The notes beneath the pieces were generated by a model. The model ran no database searches and was not told where the DNA came from. It was given only the letters and a program-made list of their open reading frames with translations. The position numbers were made by a program, and so were the translations under genes. Shown piece by piece: positions 42,159 to 50,562 of a stretch of 64,000 nucleotides of DNA. How positions within the stretch are numbered: the stretch's first letter is position 1; each line of letters starts with the position of its first letter. The DNA comes from Nevskia sp. (lineage in GTDB: Bacteria; Pseudomonadota; Gammaproteobacteria; Nevskiales; Nevskiaceae), in contig JARLJS010000095.1 in assembly GCA_031291075.1 (NCBI GenBank), positions 1 through 64,000 of the forward strand. Direction: 5' to 3'.

Positions 42159-43172
42159 TCACATTCCCGGCGGACGCCGCCACAGCGCGCCCAGGCGGCC
42201 CAGGTTGCCGACCAGCCGTTCGCGCAGGTTCTGGCGCACGCGGTAGCGCAGCTCGTACACGTCGGCGGTCCGGGCGCGCTCCAGCAGGTGGTCGTCGCTG
42301 GTGCGGATCTCGTCCACCAGCTTCAGTTCCAGCGCCTCGGTGCCGTACCAATGCTCGCCGGTGGCGACGCGCTCGAGCGCCAGCTGCGGCCGGTTGGAAG
42401 CGACGAAGGCCTTGAACAGGCCGTGCGTATGCTCAAGCTCCTCGCGGAACTTGGCGCGCCCCGCGTCGCTGTTCTCGCCGAACAGCGTCAGCGTGCGCTT
42501 GTGCTCGCCGGCGGTGTGCAGTTCGTAGTCGATGTGGTGCTGGCGCAGCAGCCGGTTGAAATTGGGCAGCTGCCCCACCACCCCGATCGAACCGACGATG
42601 GCGAACGGCGCCGCGATCACGTGGTTGGCCACGCAGGCCATCAGGTAGCCGCCGCTGGCGGCGACCTTGTCGATCGCCGCGGTCAGGCGCAGCCCGCGGT
42701 CGCGGATGCGCTGCAGCTGGGAGGCCGCCAGACCGTAGCCGTGGACCACGCCGCCGGCGCTCTCCAGCCGCAGCAGCACCTCGTCGCCGGGCCTGGCCAC
42801 CTGCAGCAGGGCGCTGATCTCCTCGCGCAGGGTGCTGACCCGGCTGGCCTCGAGGTCGCCGTGGAAGTCCAGCACGAACAGGCGGGGTCGCGCCGGGCCG
42901 CCCTTTTTCAGTGCGCGCGCCTCGGCCTTGCGCTCGCGCCTCAGACGCTTGTGCTCGAGCTTGAGCTGCTCCCGGCTGAGCAGGGCGCGATTGAGGATTT
43001 CGCCGAGCTGCCGCAGCCGGCGGTTGACGTTTTTCACTTCCAGCCGTTCGCCGCTGTCCCCGCGCGCTCCGCGCACGAGTCCGGCGGCCAGAACCCCCAG
43101 GATCGCCAAACTAGCGACCCAGGTCACGGTTTTGGCCAAAAAAAGACCATATTGAAACAAAAAATCATGCAC
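42159..43172 (-). CDS. sohB: Inner-membrane protease SohB
   Basis: S49-family signal-peptide-peptidase-like protease. A GTG start at 43172 (VHDFLFQYGLFLAKTV) is chosen because AAGGAG lies 6 bases upstream and it aligns with E. coli SohB; the track ATG adds 24 residues. It is 337 residues, with one or two N-terminal membrane helices (about 5-35), then a charged coiled region. The S49 core has VLDFHGDLEA, LRLESAGGVVHGYGLAASQL, the nucleophile segment DKVAASGGYLMACVA and the Lys-containing HTAGEHKRTLTLFGEN. It diverges from ompA. Confidence 0.94.
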   Translation of the reverse strand: MHDFLFQYGLFLAKTVTWVASLAILGVLAAGLVRGARGDSGERLEVKNVNRRLRQLGEILNRALLSREQLKLEHKRLRRERKAEARALKKGGPARPRLFVLDFHGDLEASRVSTLREEISALLQVARPGDEVLLRLESAGGVVHGYGLAASQLQRIRDRGLRLTAAIDKVAASGGYLMACVANHVIAAPFAIVGSIGVVGQLPNFNRLLRQHHIDYELHTAGEHKRTLTLFGENSDAGRAKFREELEHTHGLFKAFVASNRPQLALERVATGEHWYGTEALELKLVDEIRTSDDHLLERARTADVYELRYRVRQNLRERLVGNLGRLGALWRRPPGM

Positions 43173-43239
43173 ACACGGCTCCTTCGGGACTATCATTGGC
43201 TCCTGACGCAGACGCAGGGCTGGGCAGGGCCTGCCTAAG

Positions 43240-43268
43240 TTCAATTTGTCATGATCCTTGCGTATACT
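43240..43268 (+). promoter_or_regulatory. Candidate promoter of ompA
   Basis: TATACT (5 of 6) lies 55 bases before the ompA ATG. The -35 TTCAAT at 17-base spacing is weak. The leader then carries AAGGAAGAGG before the start codon. Confidence 0.45.
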
Positions 43269-43322
43269 AGATTCGCACGGTTTAGCGTGCTCGGGGTTCC
43301 ATAAGGAAGAGGTTAAGCTCTA

Positions 43323-44342
43323 ATGAACAACCGTTTGCATTTGCAGCTCATTCGATCCGGCCTTGCCCTGACGCTCCTCGCGGCGGCGGTTCCTTCGCAC
43401 GCCGATGACGTTGCAATGCGTCCGTACATCGGTGAAAGCTTCATGTACACCTTCTCGGACAGCAAGCGCACGTCCGACAACGGTGTCGGCGGCATGATCG
43501 GCGGCGGCGTCCCCATCAACCGCTTCCTCAACCTCGAGCTGGACGGCGCCTACTCGCATTTCAATTCGAACAACAACGCCGGCAGCCAGCCCTGGCAGCA
43601 GTACCTCGCCAAGGTGGACAGCCAGTTCTTCTTCTCGCGCAACCCCGAGTTCGCCCCGTACTTCGCGCTCGGCGCCGGCTACGACAAGGAAGTGCTGAAG
43701 ACCGTCGGCCGCAACGGCGCGTTCACCGCCGATACCGGCCTGGGCGCGATCCACTACTTCAAGCTGTTCGACACCGATTTCGGCGTGCGCGCCGATGCCC
43801 GCTACCGCTGGGACGACGTCAAGAGCTCCAAGTTCCCCGGCACCAAGGTCAGCGGCAGCTTCGGCGAGCCCGTGCTGAGCCTGGGCCTGGTGATTCCGCT
43901 GGGTGGCGGCGCCGAGGCTGTGGGACCCGGAGGAGGGGAGGGTCATCCGCCGCCGCCGCCGCCGCCGACGCAACCCGGCCTGAAGGCGAACCAGCGCTTC
44001 GACGACGTGCACTTCGCCTTCGACAAGTACAACCTGACCGAGTACGCCAAGGCCAGCCTGGACGGCGACGTCACCACCATCAACAAGCTGAGCGGCTCCT
44101 ACCCGAGCCTGAAGGTCGACATCTCCGGCCACACCGACTGGATCGGTACGGACGCCTACAACCAGGCGCTGTCCGAGCGTCGCGCCAACGCGGTCAAGGA
44201 ATACCTGGTCCGCAAGGGTGTCGACGCCGGCCGTATCCGCACCTACGCCTACGGCGAAAGCCAGCCGGTGGCGCCGAACACCACGGCCGAAGGCCGCGCC
44301 CTCAACCGCCGCGCGGAGATCCGCACCACCGACGGCAAATAA
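43323..44342 (+). CDS. OmpA-family outer membrane protein
   Basis: 339-residue major-porin-type protein. A signal peptide ends in SHA. Residues about 28-195 form an eight-stranded barrel (MRPYIGESFMYTFSD, LNLELDGAYSHF, YFALGAGYDKEV, GVRADARYRWDD). A Gly/Pro linker with seven consecutive prolines follows, then the peptidoglycan-binding OmpA domain with FAFDKYNL, VDISGHTDWIGTDAYNQAL and LNRRAEIRT. A promoter-like element and a strong terminator frame it as a single-gene unit, likely highly expressed. Confidence 0.94.
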   Translation: MNNRLHLQLIRSGLALTLLAAAVPSHADDVAMRPYIGESFMYTFSDSKRTSDNGVGGMIGGGVPINRFLNLELDGAYSHFNSNNNAGSQPWQQYLAKVDSQFFFSRNPEFAPYFALGAGYDKEVLKTVGRNGAFTADTGLGAIHYFKLFDTDFGVRADARYRWDDVKSSKFPGTKVSGSFGEPVLSLGLVIPLGGGAEAVGPGGGEGHPPPPPPPTQPGLKANQRFDDVHFAFDKYNLTEYAKASLDGDVTTINKLSGSYPSLKVDISGHTDWIGTDAYNQALSERRANAVKEYLVRKGVDAGRIRTYAYGESQPVAPNTTAEGRALNRRAEIRTTDGK

Positions 44343-44363
44343 GCGGTACGCTGCAAACCTCGA

Positions 44364-44396
44364 CCCCCGCCGCATTGCGGCGGGGGTTTTTGTTTG
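44364..44396 (+). terminator. Intrinsic terminator of ompA
   Basis: CCCCCGCCGC and its complement with loop ATT are followed by TTTTTGTTTG, 22 bases after the ompA stop. Confidence 0.95.
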
Positions 44397-44432
44397 CGCG
44401 GTGATGGATGCTTGGACCGTGACGCAGTCGCC

Positions 44433-44466
44433 GTAGCCCGTATATGGAGCGAAGCGGAATCCGGGG
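44433..44466. repeat. Short REP-like element
   Basis: GTAGCCCGTATATGGAGC, then GAAGCGGAATCCGGGG, follows the pattern of short repeats scattered through gammaproteobacterial intergenic DNA. Only one copy is in the window, so this rests on recall of the pattern. Confidence 0.5.
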
Positions 44467-44565
44467 TCGTGCTCGCAGGAGGCGCCCGGCTGCCGCCATC
44501 CATGGCGAGACAGTTCCGTGATTGCCAACCCCCGGCCCGGTCATCCTGACCGGGCGTTCGCCTGG

Positions 44566-44588
44566 GCGAATGTCCACTGGACATTCGC
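44566..44588. other. Hairpin at the 3' side of hemH
   Basis: GCGAATGTCC and its complement form a 10-bp perfect stem with a 3-base loop, 11 bases beyond the hemH stop on the minus strand. There is no U-run, so it may be an RNA-stability hairpin. Confidence 0.5.
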
Positions 44589-44599
44589 TTCATCCCGGC

Positions 44600-45688
44600 T
44601 TACCCCGAGAAGGAGGCGAAAGCCGCCTCCGCGCGCCGCTGCCGCTGGTCCGGCTCCCCGGCGTCCGCCTGCGGCGGCAGCCAGCCGCGCAGCTCGCGCA
44701 ACAGGATGCCGGCCAGGGCGTCGATGTGCGCCGGCTCGTCGTTGAGCGCGGCGATGTAGCGCAGCGCGGTCCCGCCCGCTGCGGCGAAGCTCGCCGCGTA
44801 GCGCAGGCGCACTTCCTCCAGCGTCTCCAGGCAGTCGGCGGAGAAACCGGGGCAGATCACGTCGAGCTGTTTGACGCCGCGCGCGGCCAGCGCGGCGACG
44901 GTGGCGTCGGTGTAGGGCTGCACCCACGGCAGCTTGCCGAAGCGGCTTTGGAAAGCCACGCCGTATTCGCCCTCGCGCAGCCCCAGCGCCTCGACCAGCA
45001 GGCGCGCGGTCTTCATGCACTGACAGTAGTAGGGATCGCCTTCCAGCACGTACTTCTGCGGCAGGCCGTGGAACGACAGCAGCAGATGGTCGCCGCGGCC
45101 CTGGGCCTGCCAGTGGGCCTGCACGCTGGCCGTCAGCGCGGCGATGTAGCCGGCGTCGTCGTGGTAGCTGTTGACCGTGCGCAGTTCCGGCAGCCAGCGC
45201 CGCGTGCCCAGGCAGGCGAACAGGGCGTCGAGCGCGGCGGCGGTGGTGGAGCAGGAGTACTGCGGGAACAGCGGCAGCACCACGATGCGCCGCGCGCCTT
45301 GCGCCTCCAGCTCCGCCAGGGCGGAGCCGATGTCCGGCCCGCCGTAGCTCATCGCCAGCGCCAGCGGTACGTCGCGGCCCAGCTCCTGCGCCAGGCGCGG
45401 CCGCAGCGCGGCGGCCTGGCGCCGCGAGATCGCCAGCAGCGGCGAGCCTTCCGCAGTCCAGATCGCGGCGTAGGCGTGGGCCAGGCGGCGCGGCCGCAAC
45501 GGCAGGATCAGCCCGTACAGGATCGGCAGCCACAGCAGCGGCGTCAGCTCCACCACGCGGCGGTCGGACAGGAACTGCGCCAGGTAGCGCCGGATCGCCG
45601 CTGGCGTCGGCGCGTCCGGGGTGCCCAGGTTGACCAGCAGCACGCCCGTGGCCGGCTGTTGGCGGTGCGCGCCTTGCGGAATGTTCAT
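44600..45688 (-). CDS. hemH: Ferrochelatase
   Basis: Inserts Fe2+ into protoporphyrin IX, the last step of haem synthesis. The 362-residue protein has GVLLVNLGTPDAP, YGLILPLRP, MSYGGPDI, LPLFPQYS, the catalytic His in LLSFHGLPQKY (about H207), YCQCMKTA, and the Glu-containing PGFSADCLETLEEV. A short polar C-terminal tail lacks the long membrane-binding extension of eukaryotic enzymes. A [2Fe-2S] cluster is not obvious. It is 12 bp behind the AGCS symporter on the same strand. Confidence 0.95.
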   Translation of the reverse strand: MNIPQGAHRQQPATGVLLVNLGTPDAPTPAAIRRYLAQFLSDRRVVELTPLLWLPILYGLILPLRPRRLAHAYAAIWTAEGSPLLAISRRQAAALRPRLAQELGRDVPLALAMSYGGPDIGSALAELEAQGARRIVVLPLFPQYSCSTTAAALDALFACLGTRRWLPELRTVNSYHDDAGYIAALTASVQAHWQAQGRGDHLLLSFHGLPQKYVLEGDPYYCQCMKTARLLVEALGLREGEYGVAFQSRFGKLPWVQPYTDATVAALAARGVKQLDVICPGFSADCLETLEEVRLRYAASFAAAGGTALRYIAALNDEPAHIDALAGILLRELRGWLPPQADAGEPDQRQRRAEAAFASFSG

Positions 45689-45700
45689 TGTGGGCGAATC

Positions 45701-47356
45701 TTATCTCCTGACGAGCCCTGCGCGCAGGCGTGCGAAGTAGTCGCGGTAGGCCTGCATGGCGCGCCCGCCGAGCAGCAGCATCAGCGGCAGGTTGACCAGG
45801 TACATGAAGCCCATGCCGACGGTGCTGAGCGCGTCGAGCTGCACCGAGGTGCGGATGAAGCCGAAGCAGGCCGCCGCCGCCGCGAAGCACCACAGCCAGC
45901 GGAACGGCCGCACCGCCGCGTCGCCGAACAGGTAGATCACCCCCTGCTCGCCGTAGTAGCCGTAGCTGATCACGGTGGACAGGGCGAACGCCCACACCGC
46001 CAGCGTGATCAGCCAGCGGCCGAAGCCCTCGTGCACGGTGTCGAAGGATTTCGCCACCAGGGTGGCGCCGCGGTAGTCGGCGAACAGGCCCGGCTCCAGC
46101 ATCCGCGGCGCGGTGGCGGCCGCCACCGGCTGCCAGGCGATCTCCCGGCGGTCGTGGCGGCGCTGCACTGTGCCGTAGACCCGGCTGCGCTTGCCGCCGA
46201 CGTCGGCCACCGCGAATAGCGGCGCGCCATCGCTCCAGGCGGGATCGGCCGCTGGCGGCTGGACCAGGTCGGGCGCCCATTGCCCCGGCCCGGTCTGCAC
46301 GAAGGTCGGCGGCGTTTCCCAACGCGCCGCCGGAGCGCGGTTCCATACGCCGCTGCAGAGGATCACCAGGCCGGTGACGGTGCACACGAACATGGTGTCG
46401 ATGAACGGCTCCAGCCCCGCCACCACGCCCTCGGTCACCGGCTCCGGCGTCTTCACCGCGGCGTGGGCGATGGGGGCGGTGCCGAGGCCGGATTCGCTGG
46501 AGAACAGCGCCCGTTTCATGCCCCACATGAAGGCGCTGCCCATCACGCCGCCGGTGAAGGCGCCGGCGGCCTGGGTGGCGGAGAACGCCGACACCACGAT
46601 CAGGCGCAGCAGGTGCGGCAGTTCCTGCGCGTGCAGCAGGATCACGTACAGGCCGCAGACCACGTACACGCCGCACTTCAGCGGCACCAGCAGGCGCGTC
46701 ACGCCGCCGATGCGGCGGATGCCGCCGAGCAGCACCACGCCGGCCAGCACGGCCAGGATGATGCCGCTGGCCCAGGTCGGCACACCGAAGTATTCGCGCG
46801 TGGTGTCGGCCGCGCTCCAGGTCTGGAACATGTTGCCGCCGGTGACGGCGAACAGCAGCAGCGCGCAGGCGAAGAAGCCGCCGACAAAGCGGCCGAAGCC
46901 CAGCAGGCGCGGGTAGATCCGGCCCAGGCCGTCGCGCGCCACGTACATGGTGCCGCCATGGGGATTGCCGGGCTCGGAGGTGTCGCGGTAGAGCAGCGCC
47001 AGGGTCACCTCGGTGGTCTTCAGCGCCATGCCGAGCAGGCCGACCATCCACATCCAGAACACCGCGCCGGGGCCGCCGAAGTCGACCGCGATGGCCATGC
47101 CGGCGATGGCGCCCAGGCCCACCGTGCCGGACATCGCCGTGGTCAGTGCCTGGAAGTGCGACAGTGCCCCGGCGCCGTGGCTGGTGTCGATGCCCCTGCC
47201 GGCGCACAGCGCCAGGCCGTGGGTGAGGGAGCGGTACTGGCAGAAGCCGCTCCACAAGGTGAACAGCAGGCCGATGCACAGCAGCGCCACCAGCATCGGC
47301 ACCGACAGCAGCGCGGCGTTGACGGCCTCGACCGTCTGCCAGAAACCGGCGGGCAT
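45701..47356 (-). CDS. Alanine/glycine:cation symporter (AGCS), with large extra loop
   Basis: Sodium-coupled amino-acid importer of the AGCS family. It has the family regions SLTHGLALCAGRG, MSGTVGLGAIAGMAIAVDFGGPGAVFWMWMVGLLGMALK (helix pattern), the GGPGAVFW signature and ESGLGTAPIAHAA. At 551 residues it is longer than typical members. A hydrophilic insert of about 100 residues (roughly 345-440) contains WETPPTF, WSDGAPLFAVADVGGKRSRVYG and RRHDRREIAW. The insert is in frame with normal codon use, so it is a real lineage-specific loop. The gene is 7 bp behind the amino-acid permease, suggesting co-transcription. Confidence 0.92.
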   Translation of the reverse strand: MPAGFWQTVEAVNAALLSVPMLVALLCIGLLFTLWSGFCQYRSLTHGLALCAGRGIDTSHGAGALSHFQALTTAMSGTVGLGAIAGMAIAVDFGGPGAVFWMWMVGLLGMALKTTEVTLALLYRDTSEPGNPHGGTMYVARDGLGRIYPRLLGFGRFVGGFFACALLLFAVTGGNMFQTWSAADTTREYFGVPTWASGIILAVLAGVVLLGGIRRIGGVTRLLVPLKCGVYVVCGLYVILLHAQELPHLLRLIVVSAFSATQAAGAFTGGVMGSAFMWGMKRALFSSESGLGTAPIAHAAVKTPEPVTEGVVAGLEPFIDTMFVCTVTGLVILCSGVWNRAPAARWETPPTFVQTGPGQWAPDLVQPPAADPAWSDGAPLFAVADVGGKRSRVYGTVQRRHDRREIAWQPVAAATAPRMLEPGLFADYRGATLVAKSFDTVHEGFGRWLITLAVWAFALSTVISYGYYGEQGVIYLFGDAAVRPFRWLWCFAAAAACFGFIRTSVQLDALSTVGMGFMYLVNLPLMLLLGGRAMQAYRDYFARLRAGLVRR

Positions 47357-47363
47357 CGCCGTC

Positions 47364-48860
47364 CTAGTTTTGCTGCGCCAGTTCGCTGTGGCTGCGCGAA
47401 TAGTTGAAATAGATCAACTGGCCGGCCACCAGCCAGACCAGGAACGCGGCCCAGGTGAACACCGACAGATTCAGGGTCAGGTAAAAGCAGGCCAGCGCGC
47501 CGACGATCGGCACCAGCGGGAACAGCGGTGTACGGAACGGCCGCTTCAGTTCCGGCCGGCTGCGGCGCAGCACGATGACGCCGAACGAGACGATGACGAA
47601 GGCGCCGAGCGTGCCGATGTTGGCCACCTCGACCAGCTTGCCGAGCGGCACGAAGCCGCCCAGGATCAGCATGACGATGCCGGACAACACGATGGAGCCG
47701 AACGGCGTCCTGGTCTTCGGGTGGATGGTGGCGAAGAACTTCGGCAGCAGGCCGTCGCGCGAAATGGCGAACAACACGCGCGACTGGCCGAAGAACATCA
47801 CCAGCATCACCGTGGTGAGGCCGGCGATGGCGCCGATCGAGATCAGTCCCGCGGCGGTGTGCGCGCCGACCTGCTCCAGCGCGAAGGCCACCGGGTGCGC
47901 CACGTTCAGCGCCTTGTAGGAGACGATGCCGGTGAGCAGGCCGGAGACAATGATGTAGAGGATGGTGCACAGCGCCAGCGAGGCGAGGATGCCGATCGGC
48001 AGGTCGCGCTGGGGTTTCCTGGTCTCCTCGGCGGCGGTGGACACCGCGTCGAAGCCCAGGTAGGCGAAGAAGATGGTCGCCGCGCCGCTGGCGATGCCGC
48101 TCCAGCCGTAGCGCACTTCGCCCTGGCTGTGGAAGCCCAGCAGCATCTTGAAGTAGTCGAGCAGGCTCATGTCCCAGCTGAAGCCGTTGACGCCGCCCGG
48201 CACCACTTCCTCCGGCGGCACGAACGGCTGCCAGTTCGCCGGGTTGACGTGAAACGAGGCCACGGCGATGAAGATGGCGATGGCGGTGAGCTTCACCGCC
48301 ACCATCACGCTGTTGAACTGGGCGCTGCTCTTGGCGCCGGTGGCGAGCAGCACGCCGAGCAGGGCGATGATGGTCGCCGCCGGCAGGTTGACCAGGCCAC
48401 CCGGATGCGCCGCGTCCCCCGGCGCATGCAGCAGGTAGTCCGGCAGGCCGGAGCCGAAAAACTCCAACAGGCCGCTGTTGAAGTACCCCGACCAGCCCGC
48501 CGATACCGCGGCGACCGAGACCGTGTATTCCAGCACCAGCATCCAGCCGATGATCCAGGCCGGCAGCTCGCCCAGGCCGGCGTAGCCGTAGCCGTAGGCG
48601 CTGCCGGCGCCACCGACCGAGGCGGCCAGCTCGGCGTAGGACAACGCGGCGCAGGCGCAGGCGGTGCCCGCCAGCACGTAGCTGAGCACGATCGCCGGCC
48701 CCGCGTGGGTGGCGGCGGCGACGCCGGTGAGCACGAAGATGCCGGCGCCGATGATCGCACCGATACCCAGCATGGTCAGGTCGAACGCGTTCAGGCTGCG
48801 TTTCAGCCCGGTATCGGCCTCGATGTCGTGGGCAATGGCCTTGGTGCGGAACAAGCTCAT
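47364..48860 (-). CDS. APC-family amino acid permease (cationic amino acid transporter type)
   Basis: 498-residue, 12-helix transporter of the APC superfamily, CAT branch. The ATG at 48860 (MSLFRTKAIAHDIEADTGLKRSLNAFD) has AAGGGGGG upstream; the track start at 48965 adds 35 residues. Signatures are the first helix GIGAIIGAGIFVLTG, FFAYLGFDAVSTAAEETRKPQRDLPIGI and FFGQSRVLFAISRDGLLPKFFATIHPKTRTPF. Substrate may be a basic or neutral amino acid. It precedes the AGCS symporter. Confidence 0.93.
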   Translation of the reverse strand: MSLFRTKAIAHDIEADTGLKRSLNAFDLTMLGIGAIIGAGIFVLTGVAAATHAGPAIVLSYVLAGTACACAALSYAELAASVGGAGSAYGYGYAGLGELPAWIIGWMLVLEYTVSVAAVSAGWSGYFNSGLLEFFGSGLPDYLLHAPGDAAHPGGLVNLPAATIIALLGVLLATGAKSSAQFNSVMVAVKLTAIAIFIAVASFHVNPANWQPFVPPEEVVPGGVNGFSWDMSLLDYFKMLLGFHSQGEVRYGWSGIASGAATIFFAYLGFDAVSTAAEETRKPQRDLPIGILASLALCTILYIIVSGLLTGIVSYKALNVAHPVAFALEQVGAHTAAGLISIGAIAGLTTVMLVMFFGQSRVLFAISRDGLLPKFFATIHPKTRTPFGSIVLSGIVMLILGGFVPLGKLVEVANIGTLGAFVIVSFGVIVLRRSRPELKRPFRTPLFPLVPIVGALACFYLTLNLSVFTWAAFLVWLVAGQLIYFNYSRSHSELAQQN

Positions 48861-48972
48861 GAGTCCCCCCTTGGAATTCTGGATGGTTATTGCAGGCGCG
48901 GGCCACCATCGAAGGTGCCGCCTGCCCGATGCCAGAAGTATGCCGGGGTGCCGACCCGGCCGCATAGCGCCA

Positions 48973-48996
48973 CCCCCGGAACCTGGGTTCCGGGGG
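48973..48996. terminator. Hairpin after the GGDEF gene
   Basis: CCCCCGGAAC and its complement form a 10-bp stem with a 4-base loop, a few bases after the minus-strand diguanylate cyclase stop. No T-run follows, so strength is uncertain. Confidence 0.55.
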
Positions 48997-49001
48997 GGAA
49001 G

Positions 49002-50354
49002 CTACTGCCCCAGGAAGCAGCGGTCCCGGCCGGCGCGCTTGGCCCGGTAAAGGGCCTCGTCGGCGCGCTGCAGTACCTCGTCCACCGCGTCGCCGACGTT
49101 GAACACGGCGAGGCCGCAGGAGGCGGTGAGCTTGACGTCCTTGCGCTCGAAGTGGAGGCCGAGGCTGCTCAGCGACTGGCGGATGCGCTCGACCTGGTTC
49201 ATCGCGTTCTGCCACTCGATGCCGCGCAGGATGGTGACGAACTCCTCGCCGCCGTAGCGGGCCACGAAATCGGTCTTGCGCAGGCTGCGCGCCAGGTGCT
49301 GGGCGAAGATGCGCAGCGCCTTGTCGCCGGCGGCGTGGCCGTAGGTGTCGTTGATCGACTTGAACGCGTCAATGTCCCACATCGCCACGCACAGCGGCAC
49401 GCCGGAGGCCTTCCAGTGCAGGTATTCCTCGTTCATGCGCTGGTGGAAGGCGAGCCGGTTGGGGATGCCGGTCAGCATGTCGGTGGAGGCCTTGACCTGC
49501 TCGCGGTACACCGACTCCTGCAGCGCCTCCGCCTCGTGCTCCAGCTCGTCGACGCGCGACTTCATCAGGTCGACGCGGTCCTTGTACTCGCTCAGGCGCG
49601 ACATCTCGCGCTGGCGGAAGCCGTGCAGGTGCTCGCTGATCAGGTCGATGCGCGACAGCACGTGCTCCTGCACCTGGCTCAGGTCCACCGCGGTGCGGAT
49701 GCTGGCGTCGATGGCGTCGACCTCCGCCTGCAGGCGCCGGTCCAGATCGGCGCCGTCCTCGCTCGCCGCGTCGCGCGAGGCCGTTTCCTCGGTGAGCAGG
49801 CGCGCGATCTGGTCCAGCCCGGCGGTGACGTTCTGCAGGATCGCCGCCATGCGAATCTGCTCGCGCTGCATGCCGGCAAGCTGCTGGTTGATCAGGGCCA
49901 CGATGCGGCCCGCCGCCTGCATGATCTCCATCTCGGAGCGGCTGCCGGAGATCTCCGCCTTGGCACCGGTGAGCTGGCTCAGCAGGTGCGGCGAGATCTC
50001 GATGCGGTCGAGCAGGTATTCGAACACCCGGCGGTAGGACCCATCGGTCACGGCGTCGGGCGCAACCGGGCTGGCCGTGGCCTCCAGCTCCGACGGCATC
50101 ACCTCGTTGGCGTGGCCCACCGCATCGGTCAGGTTGATCAGCAGGTGCTCCAGCTCGCCTTCGGCGCTGGGACGATGCATGGCCCGCTCGATCTCGTGGA
50201 GCTGCTCGTCGAAAAGCGGATCCTTGGAGGCCGCGGCCGAGCACAGTCGCGTAATGATGCGCCGCAACAAGAGGCGTTCATTGAAGCGCACCTGCGGTGC
50301 GGCAGGGTCAGAAAGCTCGCGGCCGCTCGGCGGCCGCGTTACGGGTTCAGTCAT
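49002..50354 (-). CDS. Diguanylate cyclase (GGDEF) with long helical N-terminus
   Basis: Makes cyclic di-GMP. Residues about 1-285 form a helical, coiled-coil-rich region without membrane segments, perhaps a cytoplasmic dimerisation or sensing module (LLRRIITRLCSAA, EYKDRVDLMKSRVDELEHEAEAL). The GGDEF domain (about 290-450) has DMLTGIPNR, DIDAFKSINDTYGHAAGD and the active site ARYGGEEF. An inhibitory I-site RxxD (RKTD, about 359-362) precedes it, so product inhibition is expected. It is the -GGEEF- form and should be active. It is divergent from the REC-EAL gene. Confidence 0.95.
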   Translation of the reverse strand: MTEPVTRPPSGRELSDPAAPQVRFNERLLLRRIITRLCSAAASKDPLFDEQLHEIERAMHRPSAEGELEHLLINLTDAVGHANEVMPSELEATASPVAPDAVTDGSYRRVFEYLLDRIEISPHLLSQLTGAKAEISGSRSEMEIMQAAGRIVALINQQLAGMQREQIRMAAILQNVTAGLDQIARLLTEETASRDAASEDGADLDRRLQAEVDAIDASIRTAVDLSQVQEHVLSRIDLISEHLHGFRQREMSRLSEYKDRVDLMKSRVDELEHEAEALQESVYREQVKASTDMLTGIPNRLAFHQRMNEEYLHWKASGVPLCVAMWDIDAFKSINDTYGHAAGDKALRIFAQHLARSLRKTDFVARYGGEEFVTILRGIEWQNAMNQVERIRQSLSSLGLHFERKDVKLTASCGLAVFNVGDAVDEVLQRADEALYRAKRAGRDRCFLGQ

Positions 50355-50562
50355 CTAGCCAGTTCCGGATCAAGCAGGCATACCCCCGGGACATAGGGTA
50401 TCCCGGCTCGGATAGCGGCGGACTGCCCCGATTTCTTGAGCGTCTGTCAGCTTATTGCCCCCTTTCGCACATCTTATTGGCAGGAGGGCCTATGCGCTGC
50501 TGGTAAATACTTCCCATGTTCGCGCGGTCGGCACCATCTATAAATGTTAAAAGGGCGAGGGA

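Noticed and set aside
50355-50562. Possible cyclic di-GMP riboswitch between the GGDEF and EAL genes
   Set aside because: Some inverted repeats occur (ATACCC with GGGTAT), but the GEMM core sequence is absent.
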